From Bacillota bacterium (GTDB lineage Bacteria; Bacillota; Clostridia; Oscillospirales; Ruminococcaceae), in contig JAEZRC010000007.1 of the NCBI GenBank assembly GCA_023440965.1, positions 577,569 to 641,568 on the forward strand: a DNA stretch of 64,000 bases, in the 5' to 3' direction. Below the pieces are notes generated by a model. That model was not told where the DNA came from and did no database searches. It was given only the letters and a program-made list of their open reading frames with translations. This document shows, piece after piece, positions 8,123-15,773 of the stretch. Both the position numbers and the translations under genes were made by a program. Each line of letters starts with the position of its first letter. Positions within the stretch are counted from its first letter, which is position 1.

Positions 8123-9208
8123 TTATGCAAATGATAAAACATTACTGTTTTCAATTGAAATATTAAGTTCAGGGAACTTTCCTGAAAGTGTATTCTTAAG
8201 GCTTTCAAGAACAATGTTTTCAGTATAAAAATGACCTGCGTCAAATACTGCAAGTCCAACATTATCGGCATCAACAAACTGGTCATGCTTAACATCACCA
8301 GTGACAAAAGCATCCGCTCCGCTTGCAATAACATAATTTAATAAGCTTCCACCTGAGCCTGAACAGAAAGCGACTTTCTTTATCATCTTACCAGTGTCGT
8401 TGTATCTTATACAAGGATTGTCAAAAACCTTTTTTAGAAACTCAGCAAAGTCTTTTGCTGACATTTCAGTTTCGAGTTCTCCAATTTTGCCAAAGCCTAT
8501 CTGTTCCATAATCGCATAGTTTTTTGAAAGATTATAGGCTGGCTTTTCATAAGGGTGTGAGTCAAGCATTGCCTGAATGACATCAAAGCGTTTGGATTGA
8601 GGCAGTATCATTTCAATTCGTGCTTCTCTGACGCTTTCACGCTTTCCTACTTCGCCGACGTAAGCGTGTGCACCTTCAAGCGGGAGGAATGTACCTGTAC
8701 CCTCCGTATAAAAAGCGCATCCACTATAATTGCCGAGAGTACCTGCGCCGGCTTTTGTCATTACCTGATAAACCTGTTCAATATTTTCAACAGGAACAAA
8801 CACTGCGATCTGATAATATGGAATTTCATGAGCTGTTTCTATGCACTCAGTAATGACTTTTACATTGAGTTTTTCAGCTATTAAATCATTTATTCCGCCC
8901 TTTGCCATATCAAGATTTGTATGAGCGCAGATTGCCGAAATATTATGCTTTATCAGCTTTGCATAAATGCTGTCGGATGAAATGCTTTTTATAGGATTAA
9001 AAATAATCGGGTGGTGAGATATTATTACGTCAGCACCCATTTCAACAGCCTTATTAATCATTTTATCAGTTATATCAAGGCATAGCAAAACCTTTTTGCA
9101 CGTTGATTTTATATTGCCGATAACAAGCCCTGAATTGTCAGATTTCTCAGCATATCTAAACGGTGCTATTTCATCGACAGCATTATATATATCATTAACT
9201 GTAATCAT
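8123..9208 (-). CDS. Nif3-like dinuclear metal center protein (YqfO type)
   Basis: A 361-residue Nif3/YbgI-family protein that binds two metal ions; its biochemical role is still debated. The metal ligands appear in DVIISHHPIIFN, CAHTNLDMAKGG and GDVKHDQF, then FDAGHFYTE. A CutA/YqfO insertion near residues 130-230 (PYYQIAVFVPVENIEQVYQVM) is typical of Gram-positive members. It begins 2 nt after trmK, an arrangement conserved across Firmicutes, so the two are co-transcribed. Confidence 0.92.
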   Translation of the reverse strand: MITVNDIYNAVDEIAPFRYAEKSDNSGLVIGNIKSTCKKVLLCLDITDKMINKAVEMGADVIISHHPIIFNPIKSISSDSIYAKLIKHNISAICAHTNLDMAKGGINDLIAEKLNVKVITECIETAHEIPYYQIAVFVPVENIEQVYQVMTKAGAGTLGNYSGCAFYTEGTGTFLPLEGAHAYVGEVGKRESVREARIEMILPQSKRFDVIQAMLDSHPYEKPAYNLSKNYAIMEQIGFGKIGELETEMSAKDFAEFLKKVFDNPCIRYNDTGKMIKKVAFCSGSGGSLLNYVIASGADAFVTGDVKHDQFVDADNVGLAVFDAGHFYTENIVLESLKNTLSGKFPELNISIENSNVLSFA

Positions 9209-9210
9209 TT

Positions 9211-9888
9211 TTATTCCTCCGCCAATGCTTTTATTTTCTCGGAAAGTAACAGATGTTTTTGTGACTGTTCATTCTTATCCGATGACTTTGACAAGCCGTC
9301 ACCAATTTTTTTAAGTCTTGTTGCAAGATTTAAAAGATAAGTTCTATTTTCTTCGGTGTCATTTCGAAGCTTTCCCACATAAGCCTTAAAGTCACTTATC
9401 TCAATGTTATTTCCGCAATATTCAGCCTGAATAACCGAATATGTAAAGCTCTCATCAGTAACAGCCTGTTCCTGAATAATTTCAAAGCCATTTGCGTAAA
9501 GCCATTTCCTAAGAACCTCTGATTTTGTCATAGGCTGAAGTATAAGGTTTATGCTATGTTCAAGCCATTGTGCTCTGCTGATAATGTCTGTTATTAATTC
9601 GCCGCCCATACCAGCGATTACAACATCAGTAATATTTTCTCCATTAACATTATCAAGTCCGTCAGACAATACAAGATCAATTTTATCAGAAAGCATAAAC
9701 TTTTCAACAGTCGCTCTTGCGCTATTTAAAGGTCCTTCATTAATATCACATGCATAAACGTGTGTGCTTATTTCATTAAGAACAAGATAGGCAGAAAGAT
9801 AGCCATGGTCTGTGCCAACATCGGCTGTTATTCCACCCTGAGAAATAAATTCAGCGCACTTTAAAAGGCGCTTATTAATACTAATCAT
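9211..9888 (-). CDS. trmK: tRNA (adenine(22)-N1)-methyltransferase TrmK
   Basis: A 225-residue SAM-dependent methyltransferase that makes m1A22 in tRNA. The SAM site is ADVGTDHGYLSAYL near residues 20-33, followed by YACDINEGPLNSA and the catalytic-region motif VIAGMGGELI. A coiled-coil-like C-terminal tail (NEQSQKHLLLSEKIKAL) matches the family. The downstream nif3 partner supports the assignment. Transcription probably comes from upstream or from a weak promoter after the terminator at 9911-9945. Confidence 0.92.
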   Translation of the reverse strand: MISINKRLLKCAEFISQGGITADVGTDHGYLSAYLVLNEISTHVYACDINEGPLNSARATVEKFMLSDKIDLVLSDGLDNVNGENITDVVIAGMGGELITDIISRAQWLEHSINLILQPMTKSEVLRKWLYANGFEIIQEQAVTDESFTYSVIQAEYCGNNIEISDFKAYVGKLRNDTEENRTYLLNLATRLKKIGDGLSKSSDKNEQSQKHLLLSEKIKALAEE

Positions 9889-9910
9889 TTTTTAATCCTT
9901 ATTTATATAT

Positions 9911-9945
9911 AAAGTTAAAGCCCGAAAGCTTGTTGCAATCGGGCT
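9911..9945 (-). terminator. Terminator after the DUF1858 gene
   Basis: Stem AGCCCGA / TCGGGCT (9945-9939 with 9925-9919 on the minus strand), followed by TTAACTTTATA. Confidence 0.8.
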
Positions 9946-9963
9946 GACTTATCAAAGAAAAGC

Positions 9964-10170
9964 TTATTTACCAGCAAAATGCGTGTTCAGCTTTTTTACA
10001 AGATCATCTGGATCTACTCCGTGAACTTCACAAGCCTGTTCAACAGTTTCTCCCCTTGAAGAAGGACATCCGAGGCAATGCATACCCATATCCAAAAAAT
10101 ATGGTGCTACTTCAAAATCCTGATCAAGAATATCCCCGATAATTGTATCTTTAGTTACGACAAATGCCAT
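9964..10170 (-). CDS. DUF1858 domain-containing protein
   Basis: A 68-residue protein consisting of one DUF1858 domain: TIGDILDQDFEVAPYFLDMG, then HCLGCPSSRGETVEQACEVHG. The CxxC-like pair sits after the first helix. Such domains occur alone or fused to hybrid-cluster and other redox proteins of anaerobes, and their role is not established. It is monocistronic, with GAGGAG before ATG 10170, its own promoter, and a terminator. Confidence 0.88.
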   Translation of the reverse strand: MAFVVTKDTIIGDILDQDFEVAPYFLDMGMHCLGCPSSRGETVEQACEVHGVDPDDLVKKLNTHFAGK

Positions 10171-10205
10171 ATTAATTCTCCTCTCGACTTAACTTCTTTA
10201 AATAT

Positions 10206-10234
10206 ATTATACCCACTTTTACGTATTTTTGCAA
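10206..10234 (-). promoter_or_regulatory. Promoter of the DUF1858 gene
   Basis: Minus strand TTGCAA (10234-10229), a 17 bp spacer, and TATAAT (10211-10206). Confidence 0.8.
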
Positions 10235-10284
10235 GTATTATTATAACAATACAAAATAATATTGATTACCCATAAAATAAGAAT

Positions 10285-10312
10285 AACGCAACCTGAAAAA
10301 TCAGGTTGCGTT
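10285..10312 (-). terminator. Terminator after the zinc-ribbon gene
   Basis: Perfect 12 bp stem AACGCAACCTGA / TCAGGTTGCGTT with an AAAA loop. The minus-strand 3' side is T-rich. Confidence 0.9.
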
Positions 10313-10325
10313 CAAAGAACTTAAA

Positions 10326-10601
10326 TTATTCTTCTTTCATCTTAGCAAAGCAGTCGCTGCAGTAAACAGGACGATCTTCACGTGGTCTGAAAGGAACTCT
10401 TGCTTCACATCCGCATGATGCACAAGTAGCTGTGAACATTTCTCTTTCAGCTTTTGCTGAATTCTTTCTTGAATCGCGACAAACCTTACATCTCTGTGGC
10501 TCGTTTACGAAACCTTTCTCTGCGTAGAATTCCTGTTCACCTGCTGTGAAAATGAATTCTGAACCGCATTCCTTGCATACTAATGTCTTGTCATTGTACA
10601 T
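10326..10601 (-). CDS. Zinc-ribbon protein with four CxxC motifs
   Basis: A 91-residue cytosolic protein with CxxC pairs at 9/12, 38/41, 60/63 and 81/84. The first half (LVCKECGSEFIFTAGEQEFY) is the probable zinc-binding domain often found near Clostridia regulators. The second half is a CxxC-x17-CxxC ribbon. I chose ATG 10601 because GAGGG lies 6-10 nt upstream. The open frame extends 16 codons further but without a ribosome site. It follows sigH at about 100 bp. Function unknown. Confidence 0.85.
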   Translation of the reverse strand: MYNDKTLVCKECGSEFIFTAGEQEFYAEKGFVNEPQRCKVCRDSRKNSAKAEREMFTATCASCGCEARVPFRPREDRPVYCSDCFAKMKEE

Positions 10602-10689
10602 AATTTTCCCTCGCTTAAAGTATATTTTGCCGAGTAAGATCTTACACATAGTTAAATAACGCTCTGTAATTCAGCTACTTGGCTATATC

Positions 10690-10708
10690 AAAACAGTTCA
10701 AACTGTTT
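10690..10708 (-). terminator. Weak hairpin at the sigH 3' end
   Basis: AAACAGTT / AACTGTTT inverted repeat touching the sigH stop codon, with a run of only four T on the minus strand. Possible weak terminator or RNA-stability element. Confidence 0.45.
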
Positions 10709-11274
10709 CAACCTGAATTGTCTGCTCTCCAAACTGTTTTTAGCTTTCGTCTGACTCTTTGCATAGCGTTATCCACCACTTTAAGGGGGATGTTAAGTTG
10801 ACGTGCCATTTGATCGTATGTGGAGCCGGTTAGAAATAAACGGAAAACCTTCCATTCCATATCTGAAAGAATATCGGTAATTTTCTTGAAAACTTCCTGA
10901 GTCTTTTCTCTTTCCAACAGAATACTTTCTGGAGTTACATCGGTAACATCATCTGTGTGATACAGAAAACTGTCTTCTTTTTTATTCTTTGAAAGTGAAT
11001 TAGTCATTCGATTATCTATACAGGTATTTGCATATGTTGAAAATCGAGTACCATAATCATTTTTAAAAGTCATAATTGCACTGATTAGTGCCATTAAACC
11101 TTCCTGAACAAGATCATCAGTTTCACAAGCAGTGTGCGTTTTTAAACGCGCTTTCATCATAATAATATCTTTGTATCTTGTTATCAGAGTGGTAATTGCA
11201 ACCTCACTATTTGAGCTAATGTTGACTAATTCTTCATCAGTCAAAGATGCAAGCTCATCCATAGAAGTAAGCAT
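10708..11274 (-). CDS. SigH-like sigma-70 family factor
   Basis: A 188-residue sigma factor resembling sigma-H of Firmicutes. The N-terminus MDELASLTDEELV is followed by region 2 (ETDDLVQEGLMALISAIMTF, FSTYANTCIDNRMTNSL) and region 4 (LSDMEWKVFRLFLTGSTYDQMARQLN, VVDNAMQRVRRKLK). I place the start at ATG 11274, preceded by GGTGGG. The earlier in-frame ATG at 11316 overlaps the -10 element of the only good promoter. If it is true SigH, it would help drive sporulation entry, which fits the nearby spoIIA operon. The symbol is left open. Confidence 0.82.
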   Translation of the reverse strand: MLTSMDELASLTDEELVNISSNSEVAITTLITRYKDIIMMKARLKTHTACETDDLVQEGLMALISAIMTFKNDYGTRFSTYANTCIDNRMTNSLSKNKKEDSFLYHTDDVTDVTPESILLEREKTQEVFKKITDILSDMEWKVFRLFLTGSTYDQMARQLNIPLKVVDNAMQRVRRKLKTVWRADNSG

Positions 11275-11314
11275 TTGCAATATAATCCCACCATTCAAAA
11301 TTGCTAACACATTC

Positions 11315-11343
11315 ATATTAACATTATAATAGTATTTTGTCAA
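11315..11343 (-). promoter_or_regulatory. Promoter of the sigH-like gene
   Basis: Minus strand TTGACA (11343-11338), a 17 bp spacer, and TAATAT (11320-11315). The predicted transcript begins near 11308, inside the upstream extension of the frame. This decides the start at 11274. Confidence 0.75.
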
Positions 11344-11415
11344 GATATTTATACTTATACCAATACAACATTATAAAATATATCAACAGTTAATTAATTG
11401 ATTTGTGCATTTTCG

Positions 11416-12792
11416 CTATAATTTATCTCTTGTTACACTCTTATATGTCGATTTTTTTGTCGTTCTATAATATGCTATAAACGCCTTTAAAGGTTCATCA
11501 ATTTTTAAGCAGGCATATGTCAACAAAATAGGAAGCCTGAACAAAAAACCAGCTACAGCACCAATAGGAATAGCGAAAAACCAAAGGGCAGTCATTTCAA
11601 GTCTGAAAGTAAATTTAGTATCTCCCGCACCTCTCAAAACTCCGACAATGCTGTTAACTGAAATTGAGATAAAAAATACCATAACTGCTGTAATAATCAG
11701 AAGATTTTTTGCGAGAACCTTTGTTGAAGGAGTAATGTTATATATATTTACAAACGGCTTTCTCAAAAGAATTATTGTTATCGTACCGATAATTCCAAGA
11801 ACAACGCTCCATATCATTATAGTTGATGCTGTGCTTCGTGCATCTTCAACATTTCCTTCACCGATTTTCTTTCCAACGAGAACGCAAGCTGCACTACCCG
11901 TTCCAAAAGTTATAAGCGTTGCAAGCTGCTGAAGAACCATTGCAATTGAATTTGCGGCAAGAATCTGCGATGATAGCTTTCCTAAAATAGCAGCCTGAAG
12001 TGAAATTCCACAAGCCCACATGATTTCATTTCCGACAACTGGAAGGCTGTATTTAAGATAATCCTTGAACATTATCGCATCGTGGCTTATAATATCTTTT
12101 AGCTTAATTCTTAGTTTTTTATTAATAAATAGCAGGTAAATTACAATCAACATACACTCGGTGATTCTCGCAATTAGTGTTCCAATGGCTGCACCTTTTA
12201 TTCCAAGAGCAGGCGCACCAAGATTTCCAAAAATAAAAACCCAGTTAAAGAATACATTCACAAAGAAAGAAATGCTACTCGACAGAACAGCAATTTTTAC
12301 GATTTCAATGCTCCTAAGCATAAAAGTAATACATACTGATAGCCCAAAGAACAGATAAGAAAATGCAACGATTTTCAGATAATCAACGGCTTCTGATAAG
12401 ATAAGCCTATCCTCAGCAGTTTTTGTCTTAATATATAACTTCATAATTTCATCAGGGAATATCAAAGCAAAAAGTGTAAGTATTATTGAAGCAACAACTG
12501 CAATTCTAATAACAATTGAGAAAATCTTTTTAATGGAATCTATATCCCTTTTGCCCCAATACTGTGAAGCAAGAACGGTTCCGCCACCGGCAAGCCCAAA
12601 ATTAAACATTTGGAAAACGAAGCCTGGCTGGTTAGCTTGCGAACAGGCTGATATCTGGACACCACCAAGTCTGCCAAGCATTATTGTGTCCATCATTGAT
12701 ACTCCAAATACTATTAAATTTTGTAGTGCTATTGGTAACGTAATAGCTAATACTGTCATGTAAAAGCTTTTATCTTTAATAAATCTCTTCAT
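11416..12792 (-). CDS. MATE family multidrug/cation efflux transporter
   Basis: A 458-residue inner-membrane protein with about 12 hydrophobic segments in two homologous halves. Typical MATE features are the N-terminal ITLPIALQNLIVFGVSMMDTIMLG, the ASQYWGKRD loop after TM3, and the repeated NALIxARITE-like segment with GAAIGTLIARI. The family exchanges Na+ or H+ for organic cations; the substrate is unknown. GGAGAAATT precedes ATG 12792. It lies downstream of a terminator and probably has its own promoter. Confidence 0.9.
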   Translation of the reverse strand: MKRFIKDKSFYMTVLAITLPIALQNLIVFGVSMMDTIMLGRLGGVQISACSQANQPGFVFQMFNFGLAGGGTVLASQYWGKRDIDSIKKIFSIVIRIAVVASIILTLFALIFPDEIMKLYIKTKTAEDRLILSEAVDYLKIVAFSYLFFGLSVCITFMLRSIEIVKIAVLSSSISFFVNVFFNWVFIFGNLGAPALGIKGAAIGTLIARITECMLIVIYLLFINKKLRIKLKDIISHDAIMFKDYLKYSLPVVGNEIMWACGISLQAAILGKLSSQILAANSIAMVLQQLATLITFGTGSAACVLVGKKIGEGNVEDARSTASTIMIWSVVLGIIGTITIILLRKPFVNIYNITPSTKVLAKNLLIITAVMVFFISISVNSIVGVLRGAGDTKFTFRLEMTALWFFAIPIGAVAGFLFRLPILLTYACLKIDEPLKAFIAYYRTTKKSTYKSVTRDKL

Positions 12793-12820
12793 AATTTCTC
12801 CAAAACATAAATCTTAATAA

Positions 12821-12854
12821 AAACAAAAAGCTCCTGTTAAATCAGAAGCTTTTA
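12821..12854 (-). terminator. Terminator after the fumarase-beta-like gene
   Basis: AAAAGCTTCTGATTT / AACAGGAGCTTTTT hairpin with a T-rich minus-strand tail between the fumarase-like gene and the MATE gene. Confidence 0.8.
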
Positions 12855-12869
12855 AATGCTTATAATAAC

Positions 12870-13424
12870 CTAACGCTTATATTGTTTTCTTCCTACGCTG
12901 AAAATATCCTTGCCAGAGCAATCATTTGCTACAACTAAAGGGAATTTTTCAACATAAAGCTTTTTAACAGACTCACAGCCTAAATCCTCAAACGCTATAA
13001 CTTCGCAGCTCCTTATACAATTTGCAGCAAGTGCACCAGCACCGCCTATTGCACAAAGATACACCGACTTATTACGCACAACTGCATTAATGACATCCTT
13101 GCTACGTTCGCCTTTTCCGACCATAGCTCCAAGTCCAAGGTCAAGAAGACGAGGAGAATACCCATCCATTCGTCCAGATGTAGTGGGTCCGCATGAGCCG
13201 ATAGGTTTACCCTCAGGGGCAGCGGTTGGTCCTGCATAATAAATTACTGCATTATTAATATCAAAAGGCAGGTCCTTCCCCTCATCAAGTAAGGTGAAAA
13301 ATCTTTTATGTGCTGCGTCACGGGCGGTATAAATATACCCAGTTAGCAATACTTTATCACCGATTTGAAGGAGTCCTGCTTTTGATTTTAGTTCACTACT
13401 GTTTATTTCATAAATTTCTGCCAT
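12870..13424 (-). CDS. Class I fumarate hydratase / tartrate dehydratase beta-type subunit
   Basis: A 184-residue protein of the Fe-S hydrolyase C-terminal (beta) family, which pairs with an Fe-S alpha subunit to interconvert fumarate and malate. Conserved segments are GDKVLLTGYIYTARDAAHKR, YYAGPTAAPEGKPIGSCGPTTSGRMD, MVGKGERS and AIGGAGAL. It starts 14 nt after the DivIVA-like gene. No alpha-subunit gene is present in this window, although the two are usually adjacent. Tartrate dehydratase activity is equally possible from sequence. Confidence 0.9.
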   Translation of the reverse strand: MAEIYEINSSELKSKAGLLQIGDKVLLTGYIYTARDAAHKRFFTLLDEGKDLPFDINNAVIYYAGPTAAPEGKPIGSCGPTTSGRMDGYSPRLLDLGLGAMVGKGERSKDVINAVVRNKSVYLCAIGGAGALAANCIRSCEVIAFEDLGCESVKKLYVEKFPLVVANDCSGKDIFSVGRKQYKR

Positions 13425-13438
13425 TATATCCTCAAATA

Positions 13439-14524
13439 TTACATATCCTCAAGTAATGATATTTTTTTGTTCTCGTCAATTTCAGTCAAAGAAACAAAAG
13501 TATCTTCTTCTGGATTATATGTATCGTCATTATTACTATAGTTTGATTCAATTTCTGCTGTCAAACCAGCAAGCAAATCAAGGTCAATGTTAAGCTTTTT
13601 GTCATCTGCATGTTCAGCATTTTCGTCAGCTACTTCTGTATTTTCAACAGTAAGCTCTGCAACTTGTGCTTCAGCAACTGGCTCAGCAATTCTAACCTCA
13701 GCTACACTTATAGGGTTATTTTTTTTTTCAGCCTCTATGTCACCCATAGAAGCCAGTGAATTTACTGCATTTTTTCTGTCTTCAATTAACTGCTTAGCAT
13801 CGGTCAGCTTGAGAACACCGTTTGATACAATATCGTTCAAGCAATTTGCGAGCTTTTCAATATCCGAAGCAACAAGTTCATAACTTGCAACAATGCTCTG
13901 TTTTGTTCTGTTTGTACCATCAAGAATTGCAGTAGCTTGGCTGTTTGCATCCGCTAAAGTCTTATTGTAATTGTCCTGTGCATTATTGATTATTTCCTCG
14001 CCACGAGAATTAGCCTCATCAATAATCTGTTGCGAGAGAACTCTTGAGTCATCTTCAATCTTCTTAGCAGCATTTTTAGCTTCAGTAATAATTCTGTCAG
14101 CACTGTGCTTAGCCTCAATGAATACGCTACCGATGTCAAATGAAGCCTCAGTGATACTGCCAGTTTCACTCTTAGCAGATTCAAGCTTTTCTTCAAGCAT
14201 GACTCTTTCTTCTTTAAGACGTGAAATTTCATTATCCTTTTCAGAAAGTTCATTCTCAAGGTTTGATACTTCAAGCTTTAAAGTATCGCAATTTCCCATT
14301 AATTCACCGATTTTTGCTTTGCTCTCAGCAATTATTTCCTCGTACTTTTCTGCTCCATCAATAGTCTGGGTGTTTTCTCCCATTCCCTTAAGAAGAGTGC
14401 TCTTTTCATTTAATTCGTTTTCAAGATTATAAATTTTTGAGTTTAGTTCATCCACATATGACAAAACATCTTTTTTGTCAAAACCTCCGAAGTTTACTGT
14501 TCTTAAGAAACCTGTGCCAGCCAT
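13439..14524 (-). CDS. DivIVA-domain-like coiled-coil protein
   Basis: A 361-residue acidic protein. The N-terminus FLRTVNFGGFDKKDVLSYVDEL resembles the membrane-curvature-binding DivIVA domain (GFxxxDVxxFLDxL pattern). A long coiled coil covers about residues 28-240, including the AKHSADRIITEAKNAAKKIEDDS heptads common to DivIVA/GpsB-like proteins, and a Glu-rich unstructured tail follows. It likely acts at division sites or poles. It lies between corA and the fumarase-like gene with short gaps, so it is probably read from the corA promoter. Confidence 0.75.
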   Translation of the reverse strand: MAGTGFLRTVNFGGFDKKDVLSYVDELNSKIYNLENELNEKSTLLKGMGENTQTIDGAEKYEEIIAESKAKIGELMGNCDTLKLEVSNLENELSEKDNEISRLKEERVMLEEKLESAKSETGSITEASFDIGSVFIEAKHSADRIITEAKNAAKKIEDDSRVLSQQIIDEANSRGEEIINNAQDNYNKTLADANSQATAILDGTNRTKQSIVASYELVASDIEKLANCLNDIVSNGVLKLTDAKQLIEDRKNAVNSLASMGDIEAEKKNNPISVAEVRIAEPVAEAQVAELTVENTEVADENAEHADDKKLNIDLDLLAGLTAEIESNYSNNDDTYNPEEDTFVSLTEIDENKKISLLEDM

Positions 14525-14560
14525 ATAACTACCTCCTATAAAATTTTATAATAATCGAAA

Positions 14561-15487
14561 TTATTTATCTTTCTTTAAAAGGAACATTGCTGTTAATGCG
14601 GTCGCTATCAAAGAAACTATCATTGGAAAAATCCAGCTTAATGCCTTAAACGGCAAATGTACATTCATTCCATAAAAGCTGAATACAATAGTCGGGATTG
14701 CCATTAATATTGTTATAATAGTCAGACGCTTCATGACAATGTTAAGATTGTTAGAAATTATTGAAGCGTAAGCATCCATAATTCCTGAAAGGATATTTGA
14801 ATGGATATCTGTCATTTCAACAGCCTGTTTTACTTCAATAAGAACATCTTCGAGAAGATCCTGATCTTCATCATAAAGCTTTATTACTCTGCCTCGCAGA
14901 ATTTTTTCAAGCGTTATCTGATCGGCTTTCAGTGATGTTGAAAAGTATACCAGTGATTTCTCCAAGCCTAAAAGTTGGATAAGTTCTTTATTCTTCATTG
15001 ATTTATGAAGCTGTTTTTCAATTGCACCAGTGATTTTTTCAATCTGCTTTAAGCACTGAAGAAATCGCAATGCTACTCTAAGCAAAAGCATTAAAATAAA
15101 CTGAGTTTTTAAGTGAGTCTGAACATTCTTGATAAGTCCACTTGACATTTCCGACAGAACTATGTTTTCTTTTGAGGAAATTGTAAAAACATTGGACTGG
15201 GTAAGAATAATGCCCATTGGCATTGTAAAATACTGAATTGTTTCATCAGATTGTTTATCAACAATTGGACCGTCAACAATCAATAGTGTCTGCGTCTCTT
15301 CAATCTCAACACGTGATGATTCCTCTTCATCAAGTGATGACTTAACAAAACCACTATCAAGCTTGTAGTCCTCGATAAGTATTTTCACTTCATCTTGAGT
15401 AGGCTCCACTACGGATACCCAGCATCCAGGCTCAATCTTATCAATTTCTATCAAAGCATTATTGATAGTCTTGTAAAAATTAATCAT
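14561..15487 (-). CDS. corA: CorA family Mg2+/divalent cation transporter
   Basis: A 308-residue inner-membrane channel. A large N-terminal cytosolic domain (WVSVVEPTQDEVKIL) is followed by a long helix and two C-terminal membrane segments. The GMN selectivity motif appears as YGMNVHLP after the first segment, and the C-terminus is short and basic (FLLKKDK). ATG 15487 is preceded by GGAAGG, which lies in the 3' arm of a hairpin. A 19-codon leader ORF ends just upstream. Translation is therefore probably regulated. Mg is the usual substrate, but Co or Zn cannot be excluded. Confidence 0.92.
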   Translation of the reverse strand: MINFYKTINNALIEIDKIEPGCWVSVVEPTQDEVKILIEDYKLDSGFVKSSLDEEESSRVEIEETQTLLIVDGPIVDKQSDETIQYFTMPMGIILTQSNVFTISSKENIVLSEMSSGLIKNVQTHLKTQFILMLLLRVALRFLQCLKQIEKITGAIEKQLHKSMKNKELIQLLGLEKSLVYFSTSLKADQITLEKILRGRVIKLYDEDQDLLEDVLIEVKQAVEMTDIHSNILSGIMDAYASIISNNLNIVMKRLTIITILMAIPTIVFSFYGMNVHLPFKALSWIFPMIVSLIATALTAMFLLKKDK

Positions 15488-15491
15488 ACAA

Positions 15492-15519
15492 AATCCAACC
15501 TTCCAAGTGAAGGCGGATT
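15492..15519 (-). promoter_or_regulatory. corA Shine-Dalgarno-sequestering hairpin
   Basis: Minus strand AATCC-G-CCTTC (15519-15509) pairs with GAAGG-TT-GGATT (15503-15492) around a 5-nt loop, giving 10 bp with a 1x2 internal loop. The 3' arm contains the corA GGAAGG. The leader ORF stop codon (15520-15518) overlaps the base of the 5' arm, so ribosome position on the leader could open or close the hairpin. Confidence 0.7.
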
Positions 15520-15577
15520 ATATGCGATACGCCCCCACTGATATTATTATTATATTCCCATCAGGATAGGGACTCAT
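15518..15577 (-). CDS. corA leader peptide (19 aa)
   Basis: ATG 15577 follows TCGGAGGTGTGAT, an excellent ribosome site. The translation is MSPYPDGNIIIISVGAYRI. It has two prolines near the start and four consecutive ATA isoleucine codons. The TAA at 15520-15518 falls at the base of the hairpin that masks the corA ribosome site. Proline-containing leader ORFs control Mg transporters in enterobacteria (mgtL and corL); similar logic here is inference. The alternative is a chance ORF, but the strong ribosome site argues against that. Confidence 0.7.
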   Translation of the reverse strand: MSPYPDGNIIIISVGAYRI

Positions 15578-15606
15578 ATCACACCTCCGAAAAATTTTAT
15601 ATATAG

Positions 15607-15635
15607 ATTATAACAGCAAAATTTTGTTTGCACAA
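15607..15635 (-). promoter_or_regulatory. corA promoter (extended -10)
   Basis: Minus strand TGTTATAAT (TATAAT at 15612-15607) with a weak -35 TTGTGC (15635-15630) 17 bp upstream. The transcript would start about 20 nt before the leader ORF. Confidence 0.65.
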
Positions 15636-15737
15636 TATTCTGACAATAATATTTTCATTTTTACTCAAAATCGTAAGATTCGGCAAAAATTACATAATTT
15701 TTTTATTGTTAATATATAAAGCAAAAAAATATGCGGT

Positions 15738-15766
15738 AAAAAAATGCCTTATTAAAAGGCATTTTT
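15738..15766 (-). terminator. ftsZ / dcw cluster terminator
   Basis: AAAATGCCTT / AAGGCATTTT stem with a T-run on the minus strand, 8 bp after the ftsZ stop. Confidence 0.88.
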
Positions 15767-15773
15767 AAATTAA

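Noticed and set aside
13587..14432. Two long Ser/Ala-rich plus-strand frames opposite the DivIVA-like gene
   Set aside because: They arise from the Glu/Leu-rich coiled coil read in reverse; no start signals.
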